From Antedon mediterranea (lineage: Eukaryota > Echinodermata > Crinoidea > Comatulida > Antedonidae), in contig NC_092672.1 in NCBI RefSeq assembly GCF_964355755.1, positions 19,030,501-19,094,500 of the forward strand: a DNA stretch of 64,000 bases, written 5' to 3'. The notes under the pieces were generated by a model. It made no database searches and had not been told where the DNA came from. It saw only the letters and a list, made by a program, of their open reading frames with translations. Positions 1 through 32,744 of the stretch are shown here, piece after piece. Position 1 is the stretch's first letter. Each line of letters opens with the position of its first letter. The translations under genes were made by a program, and so were the position numbers.

Positions 1-1435
1 GTGCCTTTGATTCGAACAGAAGGGTGTGTCTATTAAAATATAGCAACATTTCAAACAGCTCTTTTAGTAAGTCTCAACATCATGATAAAAATAGTTAAAT
101 GTTTCTCTTTTTACTTGTCTATTGTTATAATTACATACATGTCAAGTCCCACGCATTTGGCTCTGCTTTTATTTAACCCAAACTCTCCCGCCGTGCACCT
201 AAAATTTCACTTTTTCACAAATCTTTTTTTGTTGAATTTCTTGAAATAGTTTGATTTTACCTATAATCACTGGTCCTAGGCCACAACAACGTAGTACAGT
301 ATGTTAATGAATTTGGAATGTTTCATTTTGTCACAATTGAGGGTTGGGGACAGGGGGTTAGTTAGAGGTGGGATCTACCTAAAACTTGACATGTGTAGTT
401 ATTAATATTTGGTTCTAAGTTGTATCTCTGGTGCCCTGGATCCCAAAGGCCTGGTGCAATTCATGGTTAGTTAGGTTGCGGTAAAATTAACTTCCGGTAT
501 TTTGTATGGATATTCGCCAACTATAGTAAGTTTTACCAAATTCGTTTGGTAGTGCTATTTTGTATTATTAGGTATCTGCAATATTTTCGCCATTTATTAT
601 GTATTTTTAAAAATGTGTTTATTAGGTAGATTATTTCTCTGGGTATATGAAAATTTATCATAATGCCAATTTAATTGATTCTTTTTGTCTTTTATGGGTC
701 CTGAAAAAAGGACATAACAAGCTTTTTGAAATGGACATTGTAAAAAAAGTTGTTGTCAATTTGTTACTTTAAAAGTTTCTCAAAATGGTTTCAGAGAAAA
801 TTTAATATATTATTTGAAAAAAAGTTAACTTGATAGCAAAATAATTACTATATATAGAGGATAGGCCGTAGCACACCTAAAAAAAAATGTCAACACAAAA
901 ATAAAATCAACCGATTTGATAATTTCCTTTGCAACTGAAATGGAACAAAAGTGTATTATTCTGGCAGCTCATTTTTTAGGATAATATAATGATAAATGTA
1001 TAAATGATATAGGCATATCTTATCGATCAGTTAAAACAAACAGTGTTATATAAAACAATGAGTAGGCTACTTATTGATTTGCATAATTGACAAGTATACA
1101 GTATGTCTATTGTTATTTAATATTATTATTATGGTTAAGACTACTGTATCAACGCTTTACAAAATTGATGTACTGTGATCAGAACAAAATCGATGTACTG
1201 TGACCAGAGACTACTACTACTGTAAAAGTACAGTACTACACGAAGGGAGAGGGGCATCCCCTTTATTTATGCAGCCTACTGTACAATTCTGTATTATTTT
1301 GTGTTCAAATTGCGCAAGAATATCAATTAGGTAATTTATGCACGTGTAAGCTATTTTAACTGTTAGGAGGGGACTTTGCGATGGGTCACTGTGTTGGGGG
1401 ATTTTGCATTGGGTGTCTTTGCGATGGCCGAATTG
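1..1435. other. Intergenic, nothing recognised
   Basis: AT-rich sequence with no open frame that resembles a protein, no convincing exon and no tandem array. It ends where the left arm of the 1.4-3.3 kb foldback begins. Confidence 0.6.
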
Positions 1436-1816
1436 ACACCAGATACCTACTAGAGCAATAAATCCTACCACCAGAGAGCAGCCACCTTTTTGGAATTGAT
1501 TATTAAGGGTATATTGCAAATTTCAAAGCTTAATTCTTTCAGAAACAGTTGAATTTCTCGCCGTCGTATTCCAGAACCGCATGCGTTTGATAAATATTGT
1601 AGCAACGAAACGAACGCATTCATCCGTGTCTCTTGTGTATTGTATTCAACGGTCAACTATGAGGTGCTACCGATGAATTTATTTGGTCAAATAAAATCAG
1701 AAATTCATTTCTGTACACTATAACATTTATTAAAAATAAATAAAACTTAATGCTACCTTTTGTCAGTGATGGTAATTGTATGTTAAAATAGAGTAAACTC
1801 ATTATAGAATAGGAAT

Positions 1817-2197
1817 GTGGAAAGAGAAAATAAAAACAGAAGTTTAAACTTGATATTACCGTGTATTTTATGTCTGGCCACTGCACTATGTCAGAGTGGT
1901 GAAATAGAAAACATACAACATTTGTTATTTAATTGCCAAGCTCTTCTTAATGCTATAAGAGAGATTGAATTAGTAAAGCTAAATAATGACCTTGACATTT
2001 TGGATGAGTCTGCAACATGGGAATATTTTATAAATGCTAATGTTAATGAAAAAACAATTTTAGTTTTAGGGGGGACATTAACATGGATCTTAGTAAAGCT
2101 GTCTTTGGCAGCATTGATAAATATTGTAAACATTTTCTTGAAGTTGCCTGGGAAAAAAGATCGGAGTTTAAAAAGAGCTAATTTGCATTGTTGCTAA
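1817..2197 (+). pseudogene. Possible C-terminal remnant of a non-LTR reverse transcriptase
   Basis: The frame is open for 126 codons but has no ATG at its start; it follows an in-frame TAG. Near its beginning it has a CxxC pair followed by CQSGEIENIQHLLFNC, a Cys-x8-His-x4-Cys-like spacing. This recalls the zinc-knuckle near the C terminus of many non-LTR retrotransposon polyproteins. After the stop comes an A- and TTAA-rich stretch, as in a retroelement 3' end. It lies inside the inverted arms, so a retroelement probably inserted there and decayed. The assignment rests on one short motif and could be wrong. Confidence 0.35.
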
Positions 2198-2344
2198 AAA
2201 AAAAGTTAAAATTTAAAGTTAAAAGTTAAGAAAAGCCACTGCATTGATTTTGTTTTACTATTGTATTTAATGTCTATGTATCGTGATATAATGAATGTTC
2301 GTGTGCCCATGAAACTGATACAAAGGTACTCCGAACGAGGTGTA

Positions 2345-2698
2345 CAGTATAATATGCATGCAATCTGTGCCTATACCTATCACAGTATAATATGCATGCA
2401 ATCTGTGCCTATACCTATCACAGTATAATATGCATGCAATCTGTGCCTATACCTATCACAGTATAATATGCATGCAATCTGTGCCTATACCTATCACAGT
2501 ATAATATGCATGCAATCTGTGCCTATACCTATCACAGTATAATATGCATGCAATCTGTGCCTATACCTATCACAGTATAATAATTAATATGCATGCAATC
2601 TGTGCCTATACCTATCACAGTATAATATGCATGCAATCTGTGCCTATACCTATCACAGTATAATATGCATGCAATCTGTGCCTATACCTATCACAGTT
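2345..2698. repeat. 38-bp tandem repeat, about 9 copies
   Basis: Unit CAGTATAATATGCATGCAAT followed by CTGTGCCTATACCTATCA, 38 bp. Copies are almost identical, except one with a short ATTAAT-type insertion near 2581. Each unit contains the palindrome ATGCAT. The array fills part of the loop of the surrounding foldback. Confidence 0.95.
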
Positions 2699-3419
2699 TC
2701 TCCAACAGTATCCGTTATTATGTTATCGTACTGTATGTTATTTGTTATGTTATCGTTACCGATTTTGAAATACGAAACATGATAAAAACATTATGAAAAA
2801 AAAATGATAGAAATCGCGAAATGAAACATCAACCAATTCGTACAGCACCCAGAGTGCACGAAAACGATGACAAAGGGAAATAATTAAAATTAATGTGCAA
2901 AAAAAAAAAATCGTATGCTATTATAATTTGTTATGTTATTGTTACCGATTTTGACATACAAAACATGATAAAAACATAATGTCAAAAGAAAGACTAATCG
3001 CGCAATCGATTGGTGTATTTTATGTGACTGACTAAGTAACAAAAGCATCGGTAGCGCCTCATATAGTTGACCGTTGAATACAATACACAAGAGACACGAA
3101 TGAATGCGTTCGTTTCATTGCTACAATGTTTATCAAACGCATTCGGTTCTGGAATACGACGGCGAGAAATTCAACTTTAAACTTCAATTTTATCAGTTTC
3201 TGAAAGAATTAAGCTTTGAAATTTGCAATATACCCTTAATAATCAATTTCAACAGGTGGCTGCTCTCTGTCTGTCTGGTGGTAGGATTTATTGCTCTAGT
3301 AGTAGGTATCTGGTGGTATCTGGTGGTGTTTAGTATCACCGGGCCGAATTTGTTTTTGGGCGACTTGACTAGCATCCCGTTTCTCCTAGTCCACCCACCC
3401 TCCCCCCTCCAACCTAGAA

Positions 3420-4150
3420 GAACTAGGCCCTAGGCCTAGGCCTAGGCCCACAACCCAGTTCAAGCTTCTTCCCAGCAGAGAGGTATAGGCCTAGAAGCCC
3501 TTTTGGCTGCATACTTGAAGTGGAGATGAACTCAAGAGGCTGGACACAACAAGCCTAGGATTCTACCATAGACAACTTTAGCTAAATAAATTACACCACA
3601 CATTATGACACATACCATAAATGTATTTCTTTCCCCATTTGCAGGGTCCATTGCTGTTTGGAGTTGTTGAAACATGAAATATAACTTAATTTAAAGCAAA
3701 CCTTGTGTAAACGTCATTTTCACAGATTTTGGTGACGACACGATGTTGATGTTTTGTTAATTAATAATTTTATACTAAATTAATACGGGGCGCAAACACA
3801 AAACAAAATCTGTCTATCGCAAACAGACAGTTGCGGTTTTGTTGGTACAGTAGTACAAAGGATTTTGAGAAGACTTTGAGATGATATTATTACCAATGTA
3901 AGTACTAGCTTAGTTCCCATCAATCAATTGTTTGATTGTCTTGGTCACACCTAGCCTAATATTACATACAGCCTAGCCTAGGCTAGGCCTACTATTAGCC
4001 TACCTAGGCCTAGGCCTATTTGGTCCTGTACGTCCCACTCAGGGCCAGGCCAGGCTAGGCCTGGGGCCTACTAGCTAGGCCCAGGCCTAGGCTAGGCTAT
4101 TAGTATTAGTATTATTATAATTTTAGTACGCCTAGCCCTAGGCCTATGTT
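3420..4150. repeat. AGGCCTAG-rich low-complexity tracts
   Basis: Dense overlapping AGGCCTAG/CCTAGGCC words cluster at 3420-3460 and 3955-4150. GC content is well above the surroundings. No reading frame or gene is associated. A longer tract of the same kind lies at 32.75-33.24 kb. Confidence 0.8.
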
Positions 4151-5598
4151 TGTATGCCAATGCAGAAGAGATGAATCAACTTCCTTTCGACTCCAAACTT
4201 GTTAAGTAACTTATTGTAAATACCACACCTTAAAATTAATAGGGTGTCGCCGTTGCGCCCCGTAGTAGTACCAACATGTTTTACTTAATTTGTCTTTTAA
4301 AAAAAATTAGCCTTTTTAATAAAATTAGCCCAGTATGTAATGTATTTAGGCCCTAGGCCCAAGGTAGTGTATTACTATTATTACATTTTTGTCTTTGTGT
4401 GATTTGTAGGCCTATTTATTTCAAAATTGTTGTGTAAAATAGTTGGAGGTGTAATTTTTGCCCACAGTTATGACGGTTTTAATGAAATCGGTTGCGTCTG
4501 AAATCGGTCGCGTTTGAAATCGGTCGCGATAAACACAACTTCCGCTATTTTATATGGTGCGCTACTAGAGCTATACTTTTGATGATATCGGCCGCGTTTG
4601 ACATTGGTCGCGCTATTTGTATGGAGCGGGATGCATACTAGCGGGATATACATTTTCTTCGTTTATATAGATTTAATTGATATTTTTTAGGAACTGTATT
4701 ATTTATTTGGATATTTTTTATTTGGTTTATAAATATTTATTGTCAATCATTATTTTTTTTTTATTCCACAGGTCTTGGAGATATTTATTAACCAAATAAA
4801 AAATATCCACATAAATAATCTAGTTCCAAAGTTATTAAATCGGAAATGTTTTACTCTATTTAGTGGTAAATTATTTATAGGCCTATACAAATTATATTTC
4901 GTTACTTAGTGGATAATAAAGAATTATTAAGAATAATTTAATATAAAGAATATTAAAAAATTGTTCCTCTTTGTATCTATCCTCATTCCCAACCCTCAAC
5001 CCTAATGTTAGATACAAAACACAAATTAGGTTAAGTTTAAGTTTCTCATTTGGAAGTAATTCGCAGGGTGCTAATTTTGGTTGACTACATAAATCATTGT
5101 GTCTATTTATTTGTTTCTGTAGACGACAATGTTTTATAGTCATGCGGTACGTACATTTGAAATCGCCAGTTTTTTTACGCTGAAATTACTATGTATTCAA
5201 GAACCATCTGTGGGCATGACCTACTGCAGATGGTACGCGAGCGAAGCAATGGTTGTTCACTGTCATTTATTTGTACTATCGCACTCATTTCATTCTGTAC
5301 AATAACATTGATGGTCTGGAATATAAAATACAAGCACAACACAATATAATTAATATACAATATTATCAATATAAAAATTGCACATTAAGGTAAAGCAATG
5401 CAAAAAATGATTTTAATACATTGTGGGTGGTCCAGTCTAATCCAACAGTACAGCATTCATGGCAAATAATATCATAAAGTGATACCAAGACCGAATGAGG
5501 TTACTTGCCACTAAATAAAAAAACCTGGTAAATATCAACCAAATCAGTTCAGCAATATTCGAGTACCCAAATGCCACAATACAGTGCCTAAATCAATC
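4151..5598. other. Intergenic, small repeats only
   Basis: No supported gene. Around 4486-4530 there are three near-copies of GAAATCGGTCGCGTTT, and a related GCGTTTGACATTGGTCGCG lies at about 4591-4609. The hairpin at 4690-4827 is listed separately. The rest is featureless AT-rich sequence. Confidence 0.55.
4690..4827. repeat. Inverted repeat, ~49-bp arms
   Basis: The left arm from GGAACTGTATTATTTATTTG pairs with the right arm ending ATAATCTAGTTCC. The shared core is GGATATTTTTTATTTGGTT. The loop is about 40 nt. It could be a small MITE; no target duplication was seen. Confidence 0.75.
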
Positions 5599-6013
5599 TG
5601 TTCCGGGACGATTCGGCCCACTTTAGACCAAATTCACATTCATTTTTGTTGGTATTTATCAAGTTTTTAAAGGGGTTTAACAATCCGTATTTTGTTGATA
5701 TTGACAATGTTGATATAATATATAAAATGAATTACTAGAAAAACGTTTTTTTTATATTCAATTTATTACTGCGAAAACTTTGTTTTTTCGTGCATTCGTC
5801 AAGTGGCCAACAGAGGACGTAACTTGTTAACATCGTTCGCGTGATTAAAAAATTATGATTTTCGACAATGTTTCCAAACTGTTTGCTTTATTGCATCTTT
5901 ATCCCTAGTAGTAGTAGTAGTAGTAGTAGTAGTCCCGGGCCGGATCGTCCCGGGCAGAATCGTCCCGGGCCGAAACGTCCCGGGCCGAATCGTCCAGGGT
6001 CGAATCGTCCTGG
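5599..6013. mobile_element. Small foldback with CCGAATCGTCC repeats
   Basis: Near 5599-5618 the sequence reads TTCCGGGACGATTCGGCCC. Its reverse complement occurs as about six tandem 16-bp units (CCCGGGCCGAATCGTC) at 5934-6013, preceded by an (AGT)n microsatellite at 5906-5933. A single motif at one end and a tandem array of it at the other suggests a small foldback element with one expanded end. No coding sequence is supported. Confidence 0.55.
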
Positions 6014-6403
6014 AACCAAATCAATCTATACTGTTCTACGTTCACCAAATAAAACATTGGCAATCAATGTTGTATCATTAAAACAATAAATTATCAAACA
6101 TTGGAAACAGTAGTTGCCAGGGTTGCTCTCACTGTTTCTGAGTGCTACCTAAAGTAGCTGTTCTCAAATGTGCCACCTATGTGATTATCTGTCACCATGT
6201 TGTACCTATTGCACCAACTTGTTTAACTACATTGGAAATTGTAAACACCTTATGCTATTTGATTAGGCCTATGTCTTTTTCCATTGAAATAGTCTGTAAT
6301 GGTGGATGTTGCCTACAACAGATCAGTTTAACAGGAGTGTTATGTTAATACACAGAATTACTTCCCCTTTTTAGATTTTAATACCATTACAGTAAATATT
6401 AAC
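6014..6403. other. 5' flank of the dehydrogenase gene
   Basis: No coding exon is visible. CCATTACAG just before the ATG-containing exon, at about 6383-6391, could be a splice acceptor for an upstream untranslated exon. No promoter element was identified with confidence. Confidence 0.4.
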
Positions 6404-8322
6404 ATGGGTAAAGATGAAGAAGTTGTCGTGGTTACTGGTGGATGTGGCTTTGTTGGTCAACATGTAATCAAACATCTCCTAATTCAAGAAATGTTTCCAG
6501 TTAAAGAGGTTCGAGTATTTGACCTATCTTCTCAATTTTGCTGCATTAATGAATTAAACGGTATGCCATTAAATAATGTCTTTACTATGTCTTTTTATTA
6601 ACTGGAATGTTGTGTCTGGGGAAATTTCTGAATTTTTCTAAAGCATCAAGCTCTTGTGGTAGTTTTCCACATACCTGGAATATCCTGAATTTTAAAGAGG
6701 CTGGATGCAGTTGAAAAATTGGAAATTGAATACGGTACAACATTTCAGACAAAAATTGTAACATTGTTTTGAGAACATCAAATTTGTTCTGTTGGTCTCA
6801 TTTTACTCATTGAAAAAATGGATGTTTTTTGGACTTACTTTTTAAAGCAGCTGGCCCAAAGCCTACAGTATAGAGGCCTCTAAAACAAGTATGCACTATT
6901 TTGATTACATTTGTGCTGTGAGTGCTGTTATTCTGTAATTAAGTAAGTACTGTAGTGGTGTTTAATTACTCAATTAATAGTAATCATTATAATGTACCTT
7001 GCTTCTAGTGAAAGATTGTCATACTCCTGTGAATCACATCTGTGGAGACATCACCCAGCTGAACGATATCAGTAGAGCATGCAGAGGTGCCACAATGGTT
7101 ATCCACACTGCAGGCAAAGTGGATGTTACTGCATGTCCAAATGTCGAGGCACTCAATTTGGTTAATTTAACAGGTATATCATTATTTGTATCCTTAATAC
7201 AATTAAAACCATTTTAAATGATACGAATGTGAATTTACAAATTCCTCAAAGTGACTTTATGAAAGAATCAGTTAATTTACAGTATTCATTTTATTGATTT
7301 AATTTTACATACAATAAAAAAAAACATACATTTGTTTTCTGCTAAAAGACAAATATGGAAATACCATATACAGTAGTTCAACTACTATATAATGTTTTCA
7401 AACATATTTTTTGCGAAATATCTACAGTAAGATAAGGTAGCAGGTATCCGAGATAGTTATTTACACTAAACAGTTTTTTGCATTGTGTCCACCTATCTAA
7501 AAATGATAATTTATATATATATATGCTTGCATATTTATTTTTTATTTTTAAGGAACAAAGAATGTTGTTAAAGCTTGTATTGACAACTGTATCAATATTT
7601 TGGTGTTCACAAGTACTGTTGATGTTGTTATTGGTGAAGAACCAATCATAAATGGAACAGAATCAACACTTTGGATTCCATCATCGCACCACTTTGGGCC
7701 ATACGCCCACACCAAATCTGAAGCAGAGAAAGTCATCTTACATGCAAACAATCACATTCTCCCGAATGAAAAAAAGCTAAAGACATGTGCGTTGCGCATA
7801 TCACCTGTTTATGGCGAAGGCGATCCAAATTTTAGCAAGCAGTTAAAATCTGCCAAAAAGCAAGGAAAGATGATGCGTATCTCAAACGAGTCGTCAAAAC
7901 TACAACACATATATGCGGGTAATGTTGGTTATGCCCATGTTGTTGCTGCAAATGCACTTCGCAATCCTGTATGTCCTACCGGTCAAGCTTACTTCATTAC
8001 TGATGACACGCCAGTTTCTAGTTTGAATGCATTTTTACATCCATTTTTGGAAAACTTAGGTGTAAAGACGTATTCATACACAATTCCTTATTGGTTTTTA
8101 TACCTACTGGCGTTTATTACTGAGCTAGCTGCTTGGATTACGAAACCACTCAAGATATTCCGTCCTATATTCACTAGACGTGTGGTACAATTTATTAATT
8201 CAGTTGTATATTTCAATTCTAACTTGGCCAAATTAGAGTTGGGATATAAACCTCTATACACATATGAGGAATCCTTAAATAAAAGTTTGGTATATTATCG
8301 TAGATATGTTTCAAGTCCCTAG
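6404..8322 (+). CDS. 3-beta-hydroxysteroid dehydrogenase/isomerase-like (HSD3B7-like)
   Basis: Three exons, 6404-6560, 7009-7173 and 7553-8322, join with GT/AG introns and consistent phase into 363 codons, typical for the family (about 360-375 aa). The ATG lies in ATTAACATGG and is followed by the Rossmann nucleotide-binding motif TGGCGFVG at residues 11-18. VIHTAGKVDV and the TGTKNVVKAC region follow, then FTSTVDVV and the catalytic YxxxK (YAHTK, about residues 158-162). GEGDP, an ISDDTP-like segment (ITDDTP), a hydrophobic stretch after IPYW and the terminal YKPLYTYEES also match the family. Relatives oxidise the 3-beta-hydroxyl of steroids with NAD, often with isomerisation, at ER or mitochondrial membranes. 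Several segments resemble human HSD3B7 more than HSD3B1 from memory, but the substrate cannot be read from sequence. Convergent with VPS53. Confidence 0.92.
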
Positions 8323-9536
8323 TGCAAGACAAGTACTTTGTACATATTCTATTAACAGTCTATAACGCATCAGGTAGCAACATACAGTCATTTATGGCGT
8401 ATTTCAAGACTATAGCCCTATACTATGGTATCTAGCTTTAAATTAAATTGATAGCCTATTTGAACATATTACAGTTTCTTGTGAAATGGCTTGTTTAAAA
8501 TCAATTAGAATGTTAAACATTCCTTAGAATAAATATTAATATTTGTGATAACAATTTGTGGTACAAATACATACAGATATGTCCAGTACATCGTAATAAT
8601 ACTATTTTGCTATAAATAAATGTCAACATAGATAAATGTAAATGTGCTGGGTCGCACTGTAACATAGCAAATACAGTATAAATATAAATAAATAGAAAGT
8701 ACCCCTAATAATTAGGGAGATGACTTATATATATATATTACTGCTATTTTGTGCAGTAAAAAGAAATGTTTCTTTTAATAAAAAAAATAATAAATTAGTT
8801 TATACTTTATCTAACGAAATATATTTTTGTTTGTAAGAAATATGAGATGGAATTTAATTGGCATGATGGTAGGTGTGCTACAAAAATGCTTTTGTTTATC
8901 AATATTGTGTATGTAATTGTATTCAGTAGAATACAGTACTGTATGCCTATATATACAAAATATTAACAAAACGTATACAAGGCTAACTTTTGTACAATAA
9001 ATTACTTTCTACAGTATTATATATAATACTATCTTTGACCATAACGCCTGGCAGGGAAGAGTTCAATTGTAATTTCACTCTTCCCCGGGCATAGTCAGTA
9101 TTGTTTGTGTAGTAAAAAATTTAAAGTTGCTACAAGTGTGCTATACAATCTTGCTGTTTCTATATAATTGATAATATTCAATTATATTTTAGATACTAAG
9201 ATTTATATTTTGTATATTTTAAAATTATAGTATAGCTATTACATTCATATTCCATTAAAATCATTTTATTTTTAGATACTAAATTTATGTATTTTTATAT
9301 TTGTATGATTGGAATTACTGCCTTGAGTTACTGTAATAGTGATCTTTTCTGATTCATTTGTTGAAGTTTTGGTCAAATAAATACATTATACAGACGTAGC
9401 TTTGTGTTGCTTACTCACTGTATTAAAACCCAGTGTTGAAATCCTTGTCATAAGATGTAGAGTATGATTGTACTTTAAATGTCAAAGTGAAAGAATTGCT
9501 ATTGGCAATCTACCATTGTCATTTTTAACCAACTGT
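8323..9536. other. 3' flank of the dehydrogenase gene
   Basis: AT-rich, with several AATAAA-type signals, so the poly(A) site cannot be chosen. A short imperfect hairpin (GGGAAGAGT/ACTCTTCCC) lies near 9053-9086. No coding sequence is supported. Confidence 0.5.
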
Positions 9537-9544
9537 TCATTCAC

Positions 9545-9622
9545 AAAGCCAAGTGGTCTAATGGCTATGACATCTGTATCAAGCAGGAGGTTCCGGGTTC
9601 GAATCTCGGTTGGAGCGACTTT
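9545..9622 (+). repeat. tRNA-like SINE head, copy 1
   Basis: Contains a box A-like TGGTCTAATGG and a box B-like GGTTCGAATCTC. The T-arm folds well (CCGGG/CTCGG around a 7-nt TTCGAAT loop), but the acceptor stem pairs poorly and the anticodon loop lacks the usual U33. It is therefore a tRNA-derived pol III promoter region rather than a working tRNA. A similar copy lies about 350 bp downstream. Confidence 0.6.
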
Positions 9623-9895
9623 TTCTCACAGATTTCCTCATCTTATCGTTTCAAATTAATCAATGTTAATTTTAGTATATCACCAGGCAGTTTAGAATTT
9701 GTTCTGTGCCTGTGGTGTTTATATATATAAAAGTATCTCTTTGGAGATCCCGCTTCGTGAATTAAAAACTAAAAGATAAGGGTGTATCAATTTGATATCT
9801 GGTGCGTGTGCGTAAAATGAAGGCACTAGTGCTGTTCCGCCGTACCACACCAAGAGTGTTAAAGAGTCTCTATCCAATCGAGTTTGAACAATACC

Positions 9896-9980
9896 ATGAA
9901 AGCCCCATGGTCTAATAGTTATAGGACAATTGCATATCAAGCAGAAGGTTCCGGGTTCAAATCTCAATTGGGGGCGACTT
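9896..9980 (+). repeat. tRNA-like SINE head, copy 2
   Basis: Aligns with copy 1 across TGGTCTAAT, ATATCAAGCAG, GGTTCCGGGTTC and GGGCGACTTTT. Box B has a G-to-A change and the T-stem is broken. A GCCCC/GGGGC end pairing survives. It is interpreted as a dispersed tRNA-derived repeat. Confidence 0.55.
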
Positions 9981-10206
9981 TTAATTATTCTCAACTGATG
10001 GATTGTCAATTTACATTAACATTGTCTATAGCCATTGCAATAAACATAAAGCATTTTGATTGTATACAAATGGAAGAATTAACCATTTTACAAAATAATC
10101 TTATACTCTGCATTGGACATATAGATTCTTTACATTATCAAACGGATAATAAATTATAAAAAGATAATGAAATAATGACAATTGTCGATAATTTTTGTAA
10201 ACATTA

Positions 10207-10516
10207 AGCTACTTTCACATCTCTCCTTGCACTGGCATGCACCCTGAGAAAAATGTCGTGAGCGTTGAGCGTGCTTGCACATCGAGCACAAATTTGGTTA
10301 TCCATTGTCAAGCAAGGTTATTCATGCTCATGTTCTGCCGATTGGACAAAAGAAATAAAATCATACAATTTCAGAAAACAAATGGCTTTTCTTACCAGAT
10401 TCAAATCAAACAAATTTGGTGTAACGATCCTACTGTATGCTTTACCACTGAACTCATTTTCCACAATATTTTTCTCAGGGCACCGAACTGAATCTGGGCA
10501 TGAAGTGAAAGCAGCT
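10207..10516. mobile_element. Harbinger-like MITE with TTA duplication
   Basis: Imperfect inverted ends of about 65 bp: AGCTACTTTCACATCTC on the left and GTGAAAGCAGCT on the right, with internal CACCCTGAGAAAAAT matching ATTTTTCTCAGGGCAC. The element is flanked by TTA on both sides (10204-10206 and 10517-10519). A TTA/TAA 3-bp duplication is characteristic of PIF/Harbinger elements. It has no coding capacity, so it is non-autonomous. Confidence 0.65.
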
Positions 10517-11496
10517 TTACTCAATATTTATGTTACGTGATTTCTTTCCATTTTGGTAGCTTTCTGATTAATTATAATTGTAGATTCTTTGGGAATGTGT
10601 GTATGAGTGACTTATCTTATTTGAAATACACTATATAGCCCTACTTGGAAGTTAATAATCATAATCTAATTTTTTTTTTTGGACATCATTGAAGCAGTTT
10701 GTTTTATGGAACAAAATAAATAAAACAAAAAAATACATGTACTGTTGTTTATTCCAATAACCATTTCCCACATTTAAAATAAAAAGTATATGTAAAAAAA
10801 GTATTCATATGAATTTTAACAGAATTAGAACTTTTAATGCATTATTAATATAATCATAAATTACTTATCAATTACACATACATACTGTAGGCCTACAATT
10901 AATTTCATTATTAAGACATTAGGACTTTATTTGGCCTTAGCAATCATGATGATACATTCACAGGTATCCTGGTTACCCTGTACCTAATTGGTAAGAGGTA
11001 TATAGGTCCGAAATTATTCACCATTCATTTGTTATTATTGTGGGATATTGGGAGGGTTAGTTTTATGTTAAGAAAGACTAATTTTGGTAATTCTTATACA
11101 CATATATTATATGACCACTTAACTGCATTATAATAAATATATAACTAAACAATTTAGTTGTTTTATTTACATTTAATGATGAATGATTTGCAATCGAATA
11201 CAATAATAAATTGTAAAATACATTCAATTCTTTAATTGCAAAGCAAATTACGACTGTAATATTTACTCTTTTGTCCAAAATTACTTTATTGGTAGATGTT
11301 TAACAAAAAAAGTTGACAATGGAGAAAGTAAAGTGAGTAGAGTCAAATATAAAAAACCGGAAGCTCTTCTGGTTCAAACAATATTTCCCGTAAAGATTCA
11401 ATTAGCAGGAAAGAATTTAGGACCCAATGAAACTTCCTTAACAAATTTCTTTCAACAATTCCAGTTTTATTATTTCAGTATTCTAAGAGACGTTTT
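10517..11496. other. Convergent intergenic region and VPS53 3' end
   Basis: AT-rich, with no gene seen. On the minus strand an AATAAA signal (TTTATT at 11285-11290) lies about 210 bp past the VPS53 stop and is a plausible poly(A) signal. Confidence 0.45.
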
Positions 11497-32134
<20,638 letters not shown>

Positions 32135-32280
32135 TTTGAAAAAAACAACTTTTTTTTTAAGCACGATACTTTTTATCTGAGTAAATGACTTCCAAAGAAC
32201 TGTGTAAAAGAAATTTAAAAATATTTTTTGATTTGCACAAGGCATTTATTTTTATTTATTTTATTTTACCTTATTTATAG

Positions 32281-32545
32281 GTGACCCTAAACAGTATGCT
32301 TACAATCAAGGAGGCCCTCATGATCAGTTATGATAAGTGTGTGTGACAGTGGCTGTGCGTATACTACAGTAGTACACCGGGGGTAAGTAACCCCCTATTC
32401 ATCTCGACAGATGTACTAGGTTATTTATTTAAAGTGCACAGAGCCAGATGTGTACACTGGACCTACAGTTTATAGTCCTTTCCTTATCCGAGAAGACTTG
32501 TTCTACCACCAGAACCATGGACCGAGTGAGACTCGAGCCCGAAAA
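32281..32545 (-). mobile_element. SINE-like repeat, copy A
   Basis: Reverse complement of the repeat at 58555-58815. Shared words include TAGTACATCT...CGAGA, GGGGGTTAC, GTGCACTTTAAA and TATCCGAGAAGAC. It begins about 150 bp upstream of the VPS53 ATG, so the proximal promoter or 5' UTR may include it. Confidence 0.75.
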
Positions 32546-32744
32546 ATGATGGGAGAGGTGTGTCATTTGTCCGATGTGCACCTCTCCTGGGGGTCGTATA
32601 GTGGGTCATACAATTGAAAAGTGCATTAGCATTGGCGCACCATGTTTTTGGCCGTAATGAACATATTATATTTTGTCCTTTGTTTGGCCAAAATGCACTG
32701 TGACGAGGCCTCCATCCAGAGCTTCTGACTGGCTCTCTTTATTT

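Larger units (their letters stand above)
1436..3316. mobile_element. Foldback element with ~240-bp inverted arms
   Basis: The segment 1436-1674 reappears in reverse complement at 3046-3316 with small indels. Shared landmarks include AGATACCTAC, GGGTATATTGCAAATTTC and CTCGCCGTCGTATTCCAG. The roughly 1.4-kb interior holds a decayed coding remnant (1817-2197), a 38-bp tandem array and two diverged direct copies of a segment with TTGTTATGTTAT near 2735-2800 and 2927-2985. I found no target duplication, so the outer ends are approximate. The arms are long relative to the element, as in foldback-type DNA transposons. No transposase is visible. Confidence 0.7.

Noticed and set aside
9545-9980. Two functional tRNA genes
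   Set aside because: Acceptor stems do not pair properly, the anticodon loops are abnormal, and the copies differ at conserved positions. tRNA-derived SINE is the better reading.
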